A stretch of DNA of 64,000 bases, taken from positions 3,844,001-3,908,000 of the forward strand of contig NW_024037074.1 in the NCBI RefSeq assembly GCF_015706575.1. The letters run 5' to 3'. The translations under genes were made by a program, and so were the position numbers. This document shows, piece by piece, positions 21,601-34,625 of the stretch (within the stretch, counting starts at the first letter, position 1; every line of letters starts with the position of its first letter). The notes below the pieces were generated by a model, which saw only the letters and a list, made by a program, of their open reading frames with translations, did no database searches and had not been told where the DNA came from. The stretch is from Patiria miniata (lineage: Eukaryota > Echinodermata > Asteroidea > Valvatida > Asterinidae).

Positions 21601-21830
21601 TTATAAAAACTAGAAAAAATACTTCAAATCATGCGACATACTTATACATCTTGTATTACGGTCAATGACTTCACTAGCCTGCAGTAAAAATAGATGCGCC
21701 ACAGTGAAGCCACGTCATCTGCCTAAGAAAAGAAACTATAAAAGAAGTTACTTCAAATCATGTGACATATTCATTCATTCGCGTATTACGGTCAATGACT
21801 TCCATAGCCTGCAGAAAAAAAATACACGCG
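21577..21830 (+). repeat. Tandem duplication, 126-bp unit
   Basis: AGTGAAGCCACG starts at 21577 and 21703. Both units contain ACTTCAAATCATG, GACATA, TATTACGGTCAATGACTTC and TAGCCTGCAG. Confidence 0.85.
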
Positions 21831-23529
21831 ACCGGCCAGCCACTTGCAACCCTCCCCCATCCCGCCCACCCCAGCAGACCCGAAACAAAATTTGTTACAG
21901 GATCCGCCGGATGGCGCTGCTTTTTACGCACCGCAGTTTGTCACGACCCCACTTTGAACATGTACAAGAATTAACTGTTCGCCTACGCAGGAATGACCGA
22001 GCGCGAGGCTTTTAATTCATGGGGATTCGGCTCCGCTGCCCTGCACCACCGATATCTACAGCCTTGAGAAACGTGCCGCGAATTTCACGCAGCGGATGCG
22101 TCGGAACAAACAGCGGTGCACAAGTGTTCTCAAGTGTTCTCCTCTCCCTAGCAACAGATGCCAACTGTTTGCTCTGAAGACAATTCGCATGAAGGCTGTA
22201 AGGATGGCGAGATCGCTATATGAGGAGACGGGAAGACATTTGAATGGATCCACGCTCGGTTTCCGGTTTATTGCATTTCCGTTCTGCTCGAAGACATTCG
22301 AATTACACACGAAGGACTTGCATCTTATATAAGATTTGAGGCTTTGCACGGTGGGGTAGACTTGCATCTTGTTGTCATCGAGAACGTTTATAGATGCCAG
22401 GGGAAAAGACACATGTGCTGCATTTACTGCTTCGATTTTTTTCTTGTTGCTCAGAATTTTGTCATGATCAAGAATCTGATAAATACAATGTAGATATCTA
22501 CTTGCGTCAATATAAAAACCCTATTTTCACTGCTATCTTTAACTGCGGTTCCTGTTCTCCTGAAAAATACCGACACAATGTTAGTTTGGGTAAAAATTGC
22601 GTATTTGTGAGGACTAAAGAAGCTTACACATTAATATTTACCATAATCCGTTTAGGCCTATATAAATACGTTCTGACATATTATTTGTTACTAGGAGAGA
22701 TTGATTGGGCTCTCGGTTTTTTTTGCCGCTGCATGCTGAATTTGCACAGGCGCAGAGTAAATAAGGAGCTGCATGTTATTACGCTGCGGCCGATTTTTGT
22801 TTGAGCATGAGACATTTTCCCCGAAAGTCTCGAGAATATACTCTTGTGTCGTGCGTCCGGTGATGTAAACATAATTTCTTGATTTAATTTTTCGACAAAT
22901 AACTTGATGTATGGCTTTTCAGTCCTATCGAAAGACACTCTCAGCTGGGCAACTCATATTCAAAATATCACCTCAAAAGCAAACAAATCTACGCAGTATC
23001 TGTTATCCACCAGAAATGCCTCAATTTACCACCAGAAATTCCTCAATCACCAAGCATAGGAATCATCAAGTAAGAAAACAAGAGACGAACCTGTGTTAAC
23101 AGGAACGGGGTGCCCATCTCTCTTTCATTAGCGATTGGGCCGGGCCAGACTCATATGCTGCTGTGGGGGAGGGGGGGGGGGGGCTCGCCACACTTACTCC
23201 ACAGCGAGTCTGTTAATTTCCCAGCATTGAATAATGCCGGTACCCTTTTTGAGAGGAGTAATTGAGGTAAAGCGCCTTACTGCAATAGCCGGAACTAATC
23301 CCTCCGGATCTAATCCCTCCGGATCGCAACGGCGTATGCTGGATCTGCTGCGATACTAAACGCCACTTGAGAATGTGCCTGGCTTTTTCTCTCTCCTTAT
23401 TTGGCCAAATAACTTTCCCACTCACGGGGAAGTTAAAGTAAGTGCGACATGAAACGAAGTGAGTGGTTTTGCGGTAGAGAGAAGTTGTACCGCAGGAAAA
23501 AAAAGCGACTTTAAACTTTAAATTGCACT
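21831..23529. other. Intergenic DNA, nothing recognised
   Basis: No gene or repeat family is identified. A poly-G tract lies at 23166-23183 and a short direct repeat TAATCCCTCCGGATC is present near 23298. Confidence 0.45.
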
Positions 23530-23785
23530 CATCCACTTTTATTGCACTCATCAGAAATCGATGTGATAGTGCGTCCATTGTCCACTGACGAGCATTCTCA
23601 AAGACTGAAAGTGATTTATTTACGAGGCAGCGTTTGTCTTAATATATTTGAAGATCTTGAAAGGCATTGAAGAGACGCGCAAGGCCATTGAGGAGCACAC
23701 TCGTCCCGAGAAATTGAAATATTAATGCCGGAATTTGTCGAAAGACTGCACACGTTTACTCGGAATCGATCGGTGTGCAAGCTTC
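23530..23785 (+). repeat. Diverged dispersed repeat, pairs with 25195-25460
   Basis: CTCATCAGAAATCGATGTGA, AAGATCTTGAAAG, GTCGAAAG and ACTCGGAATCGATCGGT occur in the same order at 25195-25460. Identity is moderate, so the copies are old. Confidence 0.6.
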
Positions 23786-23879
23786 ACTTTGGTAAAGAAT
23801 TGTATGTTTAAAGGGAAGATATACAACATTTGCAAACATCAGAAAACGAAATAATCAAATTATAACGAAACATCTGAAT

Positions 23880-24062
23880 GGACTGTAAGCGAATGACAAT
23901 CTAAATCGTCCTGTAAAATCGTGGCTCCTGGTGTGCCGATATTTCCAAGAAAACTTGTATTTTTACAACGCTTGTCGGCCGACCATCGTTGGAGAAAACT
24001 GGCATTTTTCAAAAGTGCTCCAATAGCAAATTGTTCATATTTAGTTATTCCCCCATTTACTT
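23880..24062 (+). repeat. Diverged dispersed repeat, copy 1 of 3
   Basis: CTGTAAAATCGTGGCTCCTG and a downstream ACCATCG block match 39345-39500 and 48900-49060 in order and orientation. No frame is conserved. Confidence 0.55.
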
Positions 24063-24422
24063 GCAATTTATTACACACCTGTGAAGGGGTACAAGCCAGG
24101 TAGACTGATTCTCTGACCTTATAATTCCCCATCTATAAATTGCTTTGTTTAATCTTAAGTGGGGTCAGGGAACGACTACAAGAACATGATTGGTTTTGTT
24201 GGTTTTCTAGCATCTACGAACCCAAAACGTGAAACAAGTCAGTGTAACAAATTTGCTTTAACGTACTATTCCTCCAAATCCATTTGTTTCTGAAAATTAC
24301 AGCAAAAGCAAATTTTGTACATTCCCTTTAAATCGCCCTGTTGTAATGGACGTAAATACGGCAAACAGAAGACAAGTGCAAAAGAGAATAAAACGATGGA
24401 TGAACGGACTATATAGAATCTA

Positions 24423-25077
24423 CAGCGTGTCCCAATAAACATTGTGCATAAAAAAAACTGCTGATTGTCTCAAAAGTTGGTCAGACTAGCTAATCAAATT
24501 TGATAGCATTTTCAAGCCAATGGCCTTGTTTATAATTGGTGAAAAAAAAATCCAACGATGCAAATCTGAGACATCTTTGTGGTTGGGCAATGTATTTTTC
24601 GACATGCACAGTGTAATGTCCACACCTATTATTTGCTTGTATATACCAATTATAGGGTTATTGGAATAGGTTTAATACGCAGTGCTTGAAATATATCATG
24701 GCCTTTATGTTGTATTTGGATAAGGGTGTTCACAGATAACGTTTTGGGTACATAATATCATATAATCAAATTTAATACACTTGAATGCCCAATATCAGGT
24801 GTTTTGTCTTTGACAAAGATTGCAAGGAACAATGACCATGTAATCTTCTTTCCTAGCTAAAATGTATTGGCCTTAAGCTTATCTACGGGATTCTAATGTG
24901 CCGGAGGAAAATAATATAGCCTTTCAAAATCAACGATACCTCTGGTTTGCATCAATGGATTTTCTTGATATTTTTACCAATTATAATCATGACCATAGGC
25001 TTTAATAAACTTTGGTTAACTAGTATGACCACCTTTTGAGCGACTTCTTCATGCGCAATGTTTAGTGGGACGCGTTG
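24423..25077. mobile_element. TA-flanked MITE, CAGCGTGTCCC termini (mariner-like)
   Basis: TA flanks lie at 24421-24422 and 25078-25079. The ends CAGCGTGTCCCAATAAACAT and ATGTTTAGTGGGACGCGTTG are inverted repeats, with homology extending about 60 bp to a CAAAAGTTGGTC / GACCACCTTTTG pair. There is no transposase frame. The termini differ from those of the 8683 element, so it is a separate family. Confidence 0.82.
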
Positions 25078-25194
25078 TAAACCTAGTGACAAACGTCGGC
25101 AAGAACAGCCATAATATATACACGCAAATACAGAGATGCCCTTAAAAACTGGCGGAGGATCAATAGGCGTATAACAGCGGTGCGCTTCATTCAT

Positions 25195-25460
25195 TTATAT
25201 TGCAGTCCTCAGAAACTGATTTGATCTTGCGTCGAATCTATTCGCCCGTCAGTTTCGATCTCAAACTCTGTCTTCAGTCTATTCATTAGACACCCTTTGT
25301 CAGTGATAGGCCTATCTCAAGATCTTAAAAGCCAGCAGAAGGGACGCACAATGCCATACGCGGGCTTATTTCTCCCCAGATATTAAAAATTAAGATGACG
25401 TTTTGTCGAAGCTTGCACGCAATTACTCGGAATCGATCGGTTTGTAACCATAACGTCGCA
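25195..25460 (+). repeat. Diverged dispersed repeat, partner of 23530-23785
   Basis: It shares CTCAGAAACTGATTTGAT, CAAGATCTTAAAAG, GTCGAAGCTTGCAC and ACTCGGAATCGATCGGT with the earlier copy. Confidence 0.6.
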
Positions 25461-25862
25461 AAGATGCTTATTCTTCTCATTGTTTTTTTTAAAGGACGTT
25501 GTTATGGTAACCAAGAGCAGACAAATAAACAGAGCGGAACAATAGATAGAGGAATGGCAAACAATATATTCATAGCGACAAAAGTTCCAAAGAACAGCAA
25601 TTAATGTAAATACGAATGTCCTTAAACTAAAGGAAAATCGATAGGCATCCAGTTCACCATCAGTTACAGCCTACATGATAAAATATTTAAAGATGCATTT
25701 AAGATGTACGGTCGATACTCTCAAGTTCTCGTTTACAAGCCAGTTTGTTTCGCTTGCCGCAAACCAAAGTAACTTTGGATATACCTGGCTAGGAAATAAA
25801 AAAAATAAGAATCTAAGTCTGTAATGTAAGTCCTTTGGGCGTAAACGCATCATGTCAAAGCC

Positions 25863-25900
25863 TGTACAGGGTGAGTCAAAAAGAAAGTGGCCTGGGTTAG
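25863..25900 (+). mobile_element. Solitary mariner-like terminus
   Basis: TACAGGGTGAGTCAAAAAG resembles a Tc1/mariner terminus with a TA flank. No matching inverted end was found downstream within the next kilobase, so this is probably a one-ended remnant. Confidence 0.35.
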
Positions 25901-26287
25901 TAATTTCTTCTCTGAAAAAACGGAAACATTTGATACACCAATGAAGTATGCCTTAAAAAGCCTGTTTTTCGCTCTTCCTTTCCACTCTGTCTCACCAAAA
26001 GAGCCCATTTTTTATAGCTGTCCATGGAATGCCAAAGCTATTGAGCTGAGTGAAAATTACAGATGACATGCAAGCAGTCAAATACAAATGCGATTTTAAT
26101 CATTTGACTTCAGAAAGAAACATTACTTTTACTGTAAAAGTTTGGGTTTTTAATGTGAGAAACAAGTCCACTCTTTTTTCTGATATATTGATTTTTGTCT
26201 GTTTTTCTTTGCAACTTTTCGTTTATTCATGGAGGTGCGAAAACTTCCATGTTTATTGTTTAACTGGTATTCATCGGTTCGTAGAAT

Positions 26288-26362
26288 GGTAGCGCGTATT
26301 GTTCCAAAGAGCTAGCGCTACAGAGTGGGGTTCAAACATTTTCGTGAAGGGGTGGTTTGGAA
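26288..26362 (-). repeat. Fragment shared with the cargo of 53493-53830
   Basis: GTAGCGCGTATTGTTCCAAA and the following blocks, through TTCGTGAAGGGGT, match the reverse complement of 53562-53645. Confidence 0.75.
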
Positions 26363-26450
26363 AAGAGAAATACATTTCCCATCAATGTTGTGTTGAAATG
26401 AAAGTTCAAATATATCAAATGACAAGGATCTATATGTCAGTTACATAAAA

Positions 26451-26624
26451 CAAATATTGAGTGACTTTAAATTGTGAAATGGGAGGAATATTATCTCTCG
26501 GTAAAATCTGGACTTTTCCCGTTCACTCGGCTTCGCCTCGTGAAATGGAAAAGTCCAGATTTTACCTTGCGATAATATTCCTCCCATTCCACGCTGAGCC
26601 ACTCAATATTTGTATACTATGTCA
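26451..26624. repeat. Palindromic element C with GCTTCGC tip
   Basis: Arms of about 73 bp pair from CAAATATTGAGTG at 26451 to CACTCAATATTTG at 26612. They contain GGGAGGAATATTATC and GGTAAAATCTGGACTTTTCC. The tip at 26524-26542 reads CACTCGGCTTCGCCTCGTG. TATAC follows the right end. The arms are unrelated to those of palindromes A/B, D and F. Confidence 0.88.
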
Positions 26625-26924
26625 TTTTAATGAAATGAAGCGAGCCAAATATTTTGTTAACTAAGTTGCTGGTAGCATAATGTTCTCTTCACGTTTTTGG
26701 ACCATTATTTAAAATTAATATAAAAAAGGTAGATTGCAGAGTCTAGATATATATTAAACAGATTATATGAAAAATTCTGGCCAGTGGTGGAATAGTAGAT
26801 TTCTTGTACCGCTCAGAATTACCTCTAGGTATGACAAGACCAGACACAGTAGTGAACCTGAGTCTTCTACCTTGCTTATTATTTGTTTTCTGGTGGGAGC
26901 ATATTTCGAAATCTTATCCCTAAA

Positions 26925-27100
26925 AGACTGAAGCTAAGGACCAGACGTTTTAGAGTGAGTAGATTGAGTTTTCACTCGACTTTCCACTGGATTGATTGTT
27001 TAAATATTTTTGATATATGTAATTTTTTTTTTATAGAATACTTCAATCTGAAATTTGAGTCGTTTTCATTCAAAATAGTCTGGTACCGAGTTTCACTTAG
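26925..27100 (+). repeat. Dispersed repeat, partner of 45670-45850
   Basis: CAGACGTTTTAGA, GAGTAGATT, GTTTTCACTCGA, CTTCAATCTGAAAT and GTCTGGTACC-like blocks occur in the same order in both copies. A right-end fragment in reverse orientation lies near 52525-52570. Confidence 0.65.
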
Positions 27101-27103
27101 TTT

Positions 27104-27142
27104 ATGTAATAGACCACGGCGAAGCCATATATTCTATTACAT
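27104..27142. repeat. Short palindrome G with GCGAAGC tip
   Basis: ATGTAATAGA pairs with TCTATTACAT around CCACGGCGAAGCCATATAT. The arms are only 10 bp, but the GGCGAAGCC core is intact. Confidence 0.6.
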
Positions 27143-30082
27143 TTGTGCAGATTTGCTGATTAATTATGCAAGAAAATCGCATCTTGTCCTGTAGATTTTG
27201 ACCAATAGCGGGCGCTTTCTCATGATATCGGGTATTCGGTCATTCACCGTTGTTGCCTCATAGACATGGATAAAAAACTCATGTAGACACAGCAACAAAG
27301 GCTGTGGTCACGTGCTCTGTATTATATTACACAACAAGCGCCCGGATGTTGTTGTATTACAAAACACTGCATTCGAATTGACCAATCACAGTTTTAGTCC
27401 TGATTTGGGAATGAAATGATTTAGAAAAGTCTACTCCGATTGGCTGAGGCGCGAGATCGCATAAATCTGCATCTTTTGACATATCAGACGTTATACAGGA
27501 GATACTTGGCTCCGTGAATAACGGGTGATACTCAGACTAAGTTTCACTCTCTGAAAAAAACCCCACCACTTGTTTACAAGTCTGGAGATTGCAGAAGGCA
27601 ATTATTTTGTTGCATCGACATTCAGTCTCGATGAGCTCGGGGTTTAGTATAAACAAGTAGCGTTGTGATTGACTAGTAATCGTTGGAGATATCAACTACG
27701 GATTTATCATCCTTGGTCTTGGGAGAACCTCAGCACAGCGCACTGAGTGCATTCAGCGCTCACAGTATAGCCTCGGATTTGTCGGCAGATGGCATCTCGG
27801 GATGTAATTAATTCGTAGTCTATTCCGCGGGGATTTTGAATGACAAATCTCTCTACAGGAAGCCTCAAGGATTCCGAGGATCTGACAGGAATTGTCAGAC
27901 GTCCCAGTGACGATTTTTTGTGTTGGTATTCCTTTCTTGCTTCGATTTGTTTCTGATAGTAGCCCTATTACGTGTTTAGAGATAGGCCTATAGCTTTCTC
28001 GGGTTGCAGTTTCATTTGAAAGGTCAGCCGCGCAGCTTTTTGTGTGTGTCAATATCGGAATCTTATTCCGGTTGTTGTATCCCCTAAGGGGCCGGGAACA
28101 CAAGAAAGAAGGTCATGAAACCTTGAATTCGAAAAATTACTCAAATGCACATCCTGGCACGTAGGATTAACCTCATTCCATTGCCAATTCCATTCATTGG
28201 AAAGGTTTTTTTTCAGATTCGTGACGGCCTATTGTATAAGCTGGACAAAAAAAGTCCGCGTGTTTCACAAGACAATCTTTATTATGCCAAAACCTCGAAA
28301 TATTTATGAGATTGTTATTTTGTCAAGGGTTGTTTTCTTGCCATTTATGTAAACATCAGTTATTGTTTTAATGTATTAACATTTCAATCAAAATTTGTTA
28401 TTTAGATTATTTTTTTTTTTTTTTTAAATATCAATGGTGTAATGAGGTGGTTATGTTAGATTCCAAGTATCTAACGGTTGAACTGCGTGGCTCTAATCAT
28501 CCCGCATCAATTCTACAAATTTCACTCACAGACACCAACTACAAATATTTATTAATAGAAAAAATATCTCTAATAACCCTATAACGGACCTACCGATTGG
28601 ATGAGATGATCCTTGAAAGTGAATATATAGGACTGGTACCAAATTTTTTTTGATTTTTATCCCGTCTGAATGGTATTGTTTGTAAGAAAATAACAATTGA
28701 AGGTGGTTTTAAAAGGATCCCCAAGGCACTTTTTTTAACGTGTGTTTGCATCAGAACCCGGGTATAATACAAACGGTCTATCTTTTCTCTTCAAAAACTG
28801 TTAAGTCATCACTGACCTTGAACTTCCACTTGCTTAAACTTGAACTGCAATTTGTTCAATTCACATTCAACACATTTCAACCCTTTTTTTTGGTTTAAAT
28901 TTGTACCTTTTATTTAAACGGAACAACTACGTTTTTCTATTTTGAACATGCTCAACTCTTTGAAAAGATGCTTTTATTTTGGGTTGCTTTTGCGCCAACA
29001 ATGCCCAAGAAGAAGTACGTGTAGAAGAAGAAGAAGTAGAAGTAGAGAAAAGCAGAAACACCTGAACTATTGTCGGCCGGTAAATAATTCGAAACTCGTA
29101 AAGTAATTATTCCCCAACTGAACTGGTGTGTATGTTTTCCTTCGATGTCTCATTCAAAAGTCAAAAACGTTCATTCCTAGAAAAATAGCAATTTAGAAAC
29201 AAAATCTACATTTCGGGGTGAAACTTTATATAGCAATGACAATAAACCTTTAATTGAATACTGTGATTTTTCAGTGCATTACTGTGATTCTCCAGACGGC
29301 AATCCACGTCGGCGCCTCTGTCCTTAAAACATGACCGGCCCACCAGGCGACAGCCCGCCTCAGCCATATATTACCAGTTGATGTATTACATAAACAAACG
29401 CAGTGCCGTATTTGCTCCGGCTATCAAATAAATGCACTTAGTCGCATTTCACTCATAGTGCAATAATCCACATCAGACGGATGCTAGGAGGTTCGGGCGG
29501 TTGTCTTGGCAACGCGTAATTAGAGCCGCACCACGTTCTGTTAATGTTTGACTGCCACACATGCAGCGATTTGTGTAAGTCATTGCTTTGTCACGAAGGC
29601 CTTTATTAGATAATTCGTTCAGGACTTTTTTTTAAATGGAAGAGCGATATTTCCCTGAACACATTATGAACACGTTATTATATATTAGACTGGTACGAAC
29701 CGGCTGGATGGAAAGAGAACGGGAGGGCCTCGGGGAAAGAGGTTAAGCTCCAAACATGTCGGTAAGTTTTTGATGAGCAAATGTTGGTTTACAATTTGAA
29801 AGAAAACCCCTCAACTGAACAGTGTCTTCCTGAAGTGACATCACAGCAACAGCGCCCTCATTTGTCTGGAAAAGCACGGAACATTATTAAATGTTTAAAG
29901 AAGTGCCATTTTCAATCAGTTTTACCATTTTACCAAGTTTTCATACATTTAAGAGGAGTAGAAAGTTGCACAAAATGTGTTGTGTTCCCAAGTAAAATTC
30001 ATGTCATGACCTGTAAAGGGCGATTTTATTCACGAAGAGTGCTCTACCGCGTACTTTTTCTTTTTATCATCAAACTTCTCTG
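27143..30082. other. Intergenic DNA, nothing recognised
   Basis: AT-rich with a T tract near 28410 and a (GAA)n-like tract at 29008-29050. At 29756 an ATGTCG is followed directly by GTAAGT, which could be a start exon, but nothing supports it further. Confidence 0.4.
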
Positions 30083-30567
30083 CAACCTCGTCTATAGAGC
30101 GTCGATCAGTACGCGCCCACCACTACCTACTCTCTCATCCTGGTATTGGTTCATTTGCATGTGCTTGACTTTTGATCACAAATGCAAATGAGGAATAGTC
30201 TGGTGACTGCCTGTGCGTTACTTTGGCGTTTGTGTTTGAATGCGGTGTCTGGGGTAAAAACAAAATCAATTCTTGCGCTGTGAGTTAAGAAAACATGTTT
30301 GTTTTCGAAGTTAATATGTTACAATCTTAACCCGACAATATTCAGCATCACATTTAGTATTAATATGAGCAAATTGGAAAGGAAAGGAGTAGTTTTGAGA
30401 AGGCGTAGACATTATAATTACAATGATAGTTAAAACAAGTAATGCACGTTGTAAATAACAACACCAATTACACGATATAAATCCAGGATACAGGAAGAAA
30501 GTTTCCTACCCAGGGCTTACTATTGGAAACGAGGTTGGAAATAAAATAAGCACTGGGGACGAGGTTG
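30083..30567 (-). mobile_element. CAACCTCGTC MITE, copy 2 (9-bp duplication)
   Basis: The element is in reverse orientation relative to copy 1. The flanks ACTTCTCTG (30074-30082) and ACTTGTCTG (30568-30576) form a 9-bp duplication with one mismatch. The ends are CAACCTCGTC and CTGGGGACGAGGTTG. Internal blocks GCGGTGTCTGGGGTAAAAAC and CAGGAAGAAAGTTTCCTA are shared with the family. Confidence 0.9.
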
Positions 30568-30819
30568 ACTTGTCTGTACTCTGTATGTGTCAGTGACGTG
30601 ACAGTTCGATTGCCACCAAAACTTCAGGCGGAAGCAATCAGATCATAATGAAACCTGTAAATTTATTATTTCCTGCGCTTCAAAATGTGGCGGCCCTGTC
30701 ACTTCGTACATGAATGAAAGGCGTGCATCAAGACGTCAACAAACTCTCATCAATTCTGTAGACGCGTGATTCTCATCTCCATGGTTACCGTGTGGAGAAA
30801 TCGCACTTCGTGTAAGCAT

Positions 30820-31365
30820 GTGGGGTATAATTCTAGGGTTTCTAGAGGTTTTGTTCAGTGGTTGGTTGATTTGTTTGTTTATGAGACGACAAATAATGAA
30901 ATGCACTTCTTTGAGAAAACATGGAGAATAGACTCGACGTATTGCTTTAGGAAATGAAATATTTTGATTAATGTATTTTTTTCAAAGCGCTGTTTTTTAT
31001 CAAAACTCCCCTTCTGTAGGAGTTCTTGGTTGTGTTTTGATTTTACACGTTTATGAATGCGTATTTTACACGGTCTTTGTTAATCCTCTTACTTGGGTAT
31101 ACATTCTAGGGTTTCTAAAGGCTTTTGTTCATTGGCTTGTTGAATTGTTTGTTTAGGAGACGACAAAATGAAATGCAATTCATCGAGATGCATGGAGAAT
31201 AGACTCGACGTATTGCTTTAGGTAATACGGATATACATGTATTTCTTCAAAGCGCTGTACTTAATCAAAACTCCCTTTCTGTAGGATTTCTTGGACGTGT
31301 TTTGCTTTTAAATGTGTATAGATTTGTAATTTACACAGCCTTTGTTCATCTCAAGCCAGATGTTT
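30820..31365 (+). repeat. Tandem duplication, ~272-bp unit
   Basis: TCTAGGGTTTCTA at 30832/31105, GACTCGACGTATTGCTTTAG at 30931/31202 and TTCAAAGCGCTGT further on recur at offsets of 271-273 bp. Confidence 0.85.
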
Positions 31366-31579
31366 GTTTTATCATCAAATACATGTGCATAGAGAAAACA
31401 TCCAGAATAATGCAATGTGAAAGTCGATCTAAAACTGCAAAGTTTGTGAGAATACACGACTTCTGTTTGGTAAAAGGCAGGGTACTTTTTGCTCACTTAC
31501 TGCGACCTCTTTGCATAAAATACGTGTGGAAGTTGAAGCATCTGTTGAATAACGATTGATGAAAATGAAATGTGGAAAA

Positions 31580-32030
31580 AAAATCCGGGCCTACTCAACT
31601 TTTATCCCGGACATTTTTGCACTTTTTCCACCACGTGCTTTGAAATAATCTGCCTATTTTTATTTTTTTTTCTCGCGGCGTCTTTTTCTTTATTTCCTCA
31701 TGAAAAAGAAAAATCAGAGTTTAAACACAGTGAAATGCTACAATTTGATATAAATAACGACGACAAATGGAACATCCGATCAGGAAGGTTAAGCATCAGT
31801 TTTGTTGCATAAAGCTTGAGGAAAGTGATCATTATTTGGGGAAAACAAATTTGTATTTACCCAACTGTCACCGCCAATTTTCCCGCACTTCTTCCACAAT
31901 GTGCTTTGTTATATTCTGCCCTTTTTGGCTCAGTTTGGCGGCGTATTTATAAGAATAATCAGAGTTTCAACAATTAAATTGAAGAGTTACAATTTGACAA
32001 AAAATAAAGAGGACAAATTTATCAGCTCCT
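31580..32030 (+). repeat. Second tandem duplication, ~266-bp unit
   Basis: CTTCCACAATGTGCTTTG at 31891 corresponds to TTTCCACCACGTGCTTTG at 31625, followed by ATCAGAGTTT and ACAATTTGA blocks in both. Its sequence differs from the preceding tandem pair, but the period is close. Confidence 0.7.
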
Positions 32031-34625
32031 CCGATCTTCAGATCAATGATTTCTACAAATGGGTCAAAATAATCGAACGAGTCCGTAACTAGACTGCGAG
32101 TCAGTGTTTGGTGCACAAAACGTTCACGTAAATAGTGTACGCCAAGACGCGATATTGGTATACGCTCTATTTCTTCAATTGGAATCAATTCGTGTCGGTT
32201 GCCCAATTTCAGGGGTCTTGGAACTGTGATGCACAAAAGCGGCCGTGTTGAAGGACTCGAAAGCTGAATCAATTGTCCAGCGAAGGTAATTTTTTTAGGG
32301 GAGCGACGGGACCGCAAAGGAAAATAATCCGAAAACGAGAGGTCTCCTGCCGTCGCGATATCGAGATTTAATTGGAAAGTCCTTGAAGGTCTCGCCTGCA
32401 ACGACCGGCATCTAGAATGATGTCTCATCATTATTTTGACTGACACTCTTGCCTCGCCCGTACAGAATGCTTGCCCAATAATGGTTCGTCGATGGATGCA
32501 CTTAGTTGAATTATGTGCATCTCTCTTACCGCAATCAGCGACTGCACTCCACTCGTTTCTGGCGCGAAAAATTATATTAGGCCTCCTTTAAGCAAAGCTA
32601 AAAACCACTTATGCCCGCGGGGTTTCAGATATTTATTGAAAAAAATCAACAACACTGAAAAACATACGTCTTAAGTTTCCCGCAACTTCATCACAATTAG
32701 ATTTCTGACAACCTTGCTCAACCTAGTTCCGTTTTATTTATTTTTCATAGAATGGTTTAAATCTTGCCTTTTGATACAATTTTTTCCCTTCATATTGACA
32801 CAATTGTCCTCGAATGTCACAGAGTCTCAAACCCCGCGACATCAGAACATCGCCGGTGATTTTCCAAACTCGCGCTAGCTAAGTCCAGCGTCGCCGGACC
32901 GACAAAAGGCCTTCCCCTTTTCTTGTAATTTCATTTCACTTGAAGGATGCAGTTCCTGATTAGTCTTGATGGCTTAAATCGATTCAAATTAAATTATATT
33001 AAACGGCCGGTAGCTCTAGCTTGTCAGAAAAAATTGCTTTGGTGCTTCATTCCCGAAAATAAGCGATATCAAAGATTGGACAATTTAAAAAAAAAATAGA
33101 ATTACGGACGGAAGATTGATGGTATCTCGAGTTGCAGACGAGTGTCGTCGCAGGGTGACGCGCAGTAGATTCTTTCCAAGTCGAATCAATCAAATAGAGT
33201 CCGTCAATTTGTTCATGGGAGAATATGTGACCAAGCACCCTACGATGTGGTATAGTTAAAAGATATTGACTGCTGTGAAGTGGGTGATGGCGTTTTTACG
33301 CCCGAGAGACGCATGGCACCAGAGGGAACTTCGAGGGTGTCACTGTGCGTCAAGGGTGCAAAAAACACATCTTGCATCATATCACTCAACAATTGGTTGG
33401 TACACCTGCCAATTTGTCAAACATATTATTTGTGAAATTGCAAAAACGGATTAAATTGAACGCCCTGCACCTTTATGAAGCATATCACGGGCATGACAAT
33501 TTTACAAACTTGACAAGCAGTTTTTCCTGACCAATGAAATCACAGTTTAGCAATGGTTATCCCGCACTCTTTTCGGTCTCCTAGAGTGCATAAAGAATCT
33601 AGACACAATCGGGAATCAATTTTAAGGGATTCAAGTTCGAAGAGCCAAATATAAATCCACCTTCTTTATATCAGTGTTAAACAAGCTCTACAGCTTTTGA
33701 TTAATAACGCCTTGAAAATCAAAATGTTTGAAAGGGACACTGCGTCCTGGAAGGCGCCCGATTGGCTACAAAACGCGTATTCCTATGATGATATTAATAA
33801 GAAAGAGCGTTTAGAAATAACCTGTCAACGTCCAGACAACCATACTTAAACAAATTGCTCGTTTTGTATTATTCTTGCGTGAGCGAGTTTCGGAGATCAA
33901 AATTTAGCCTCTCAAAAATCGAGCTGTTAGGGTGCTAGTCGTGACTCCAGGCGACGCTCATGTATTGGTGCTGGTAGTAGTACATCTACGTGCACGACGT
34001 GTACCGGACATCGTCCGACACCATGGGTACAAAATTGGGAGAAGAACCTCGTCCAAGAAAGACACTTAATAACGGCTGGAAACACGTATGCGTATGCTAC
34101 AAAATGTCTTCCGCGTCCGATGTAAACAACCGTTTTTCCCAATCTTTTCTTGGGAAAAGTGAGACATCAGGTTTATAGTTTCTATCAACAAGACCTTTGA
34201 AATACGATAAGTTAACAACATGAGGACCTAAACATTTCGGCAATTTCAGGACGATGTGTCTCTTAAACACATCACCCATTCCCATGAGCCACGATCAAAC
34301 ATGATCAAACATGCTAGTATGCAATCACGAAGCGTGAAAGTAACTAAAACGAACGAGAGCTATCTAAAGCACGCATATTAATGAACTTAAGACAAATAAA
34401 CCTTCATTGTAGTACGTGAGCGGAATGGCAAATCGTAAATTTAAAGCAAGATACGAGGCCAAGTTAAGACCACAGAAAGGAATGGGAAACGTTGGAGCTC
34501 TAAACCGGCAAAACATTACGGCTCAAATGATTGGTTAGTGGGGCAGAGAGAGAAAATATTTGGGGGAATTGTGTCTTTCATGATATGATACAAGCATGGC
34601 ATTTGGCACACAGTAACAGTTCGTC
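32031..34625. other. Intergenic DNA, nothing recognised
   Basis: No gene, RNA gene or repeat family is identified. The longest minus-strand frame (31967-32446) has no family features. Confidence 0.45.
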
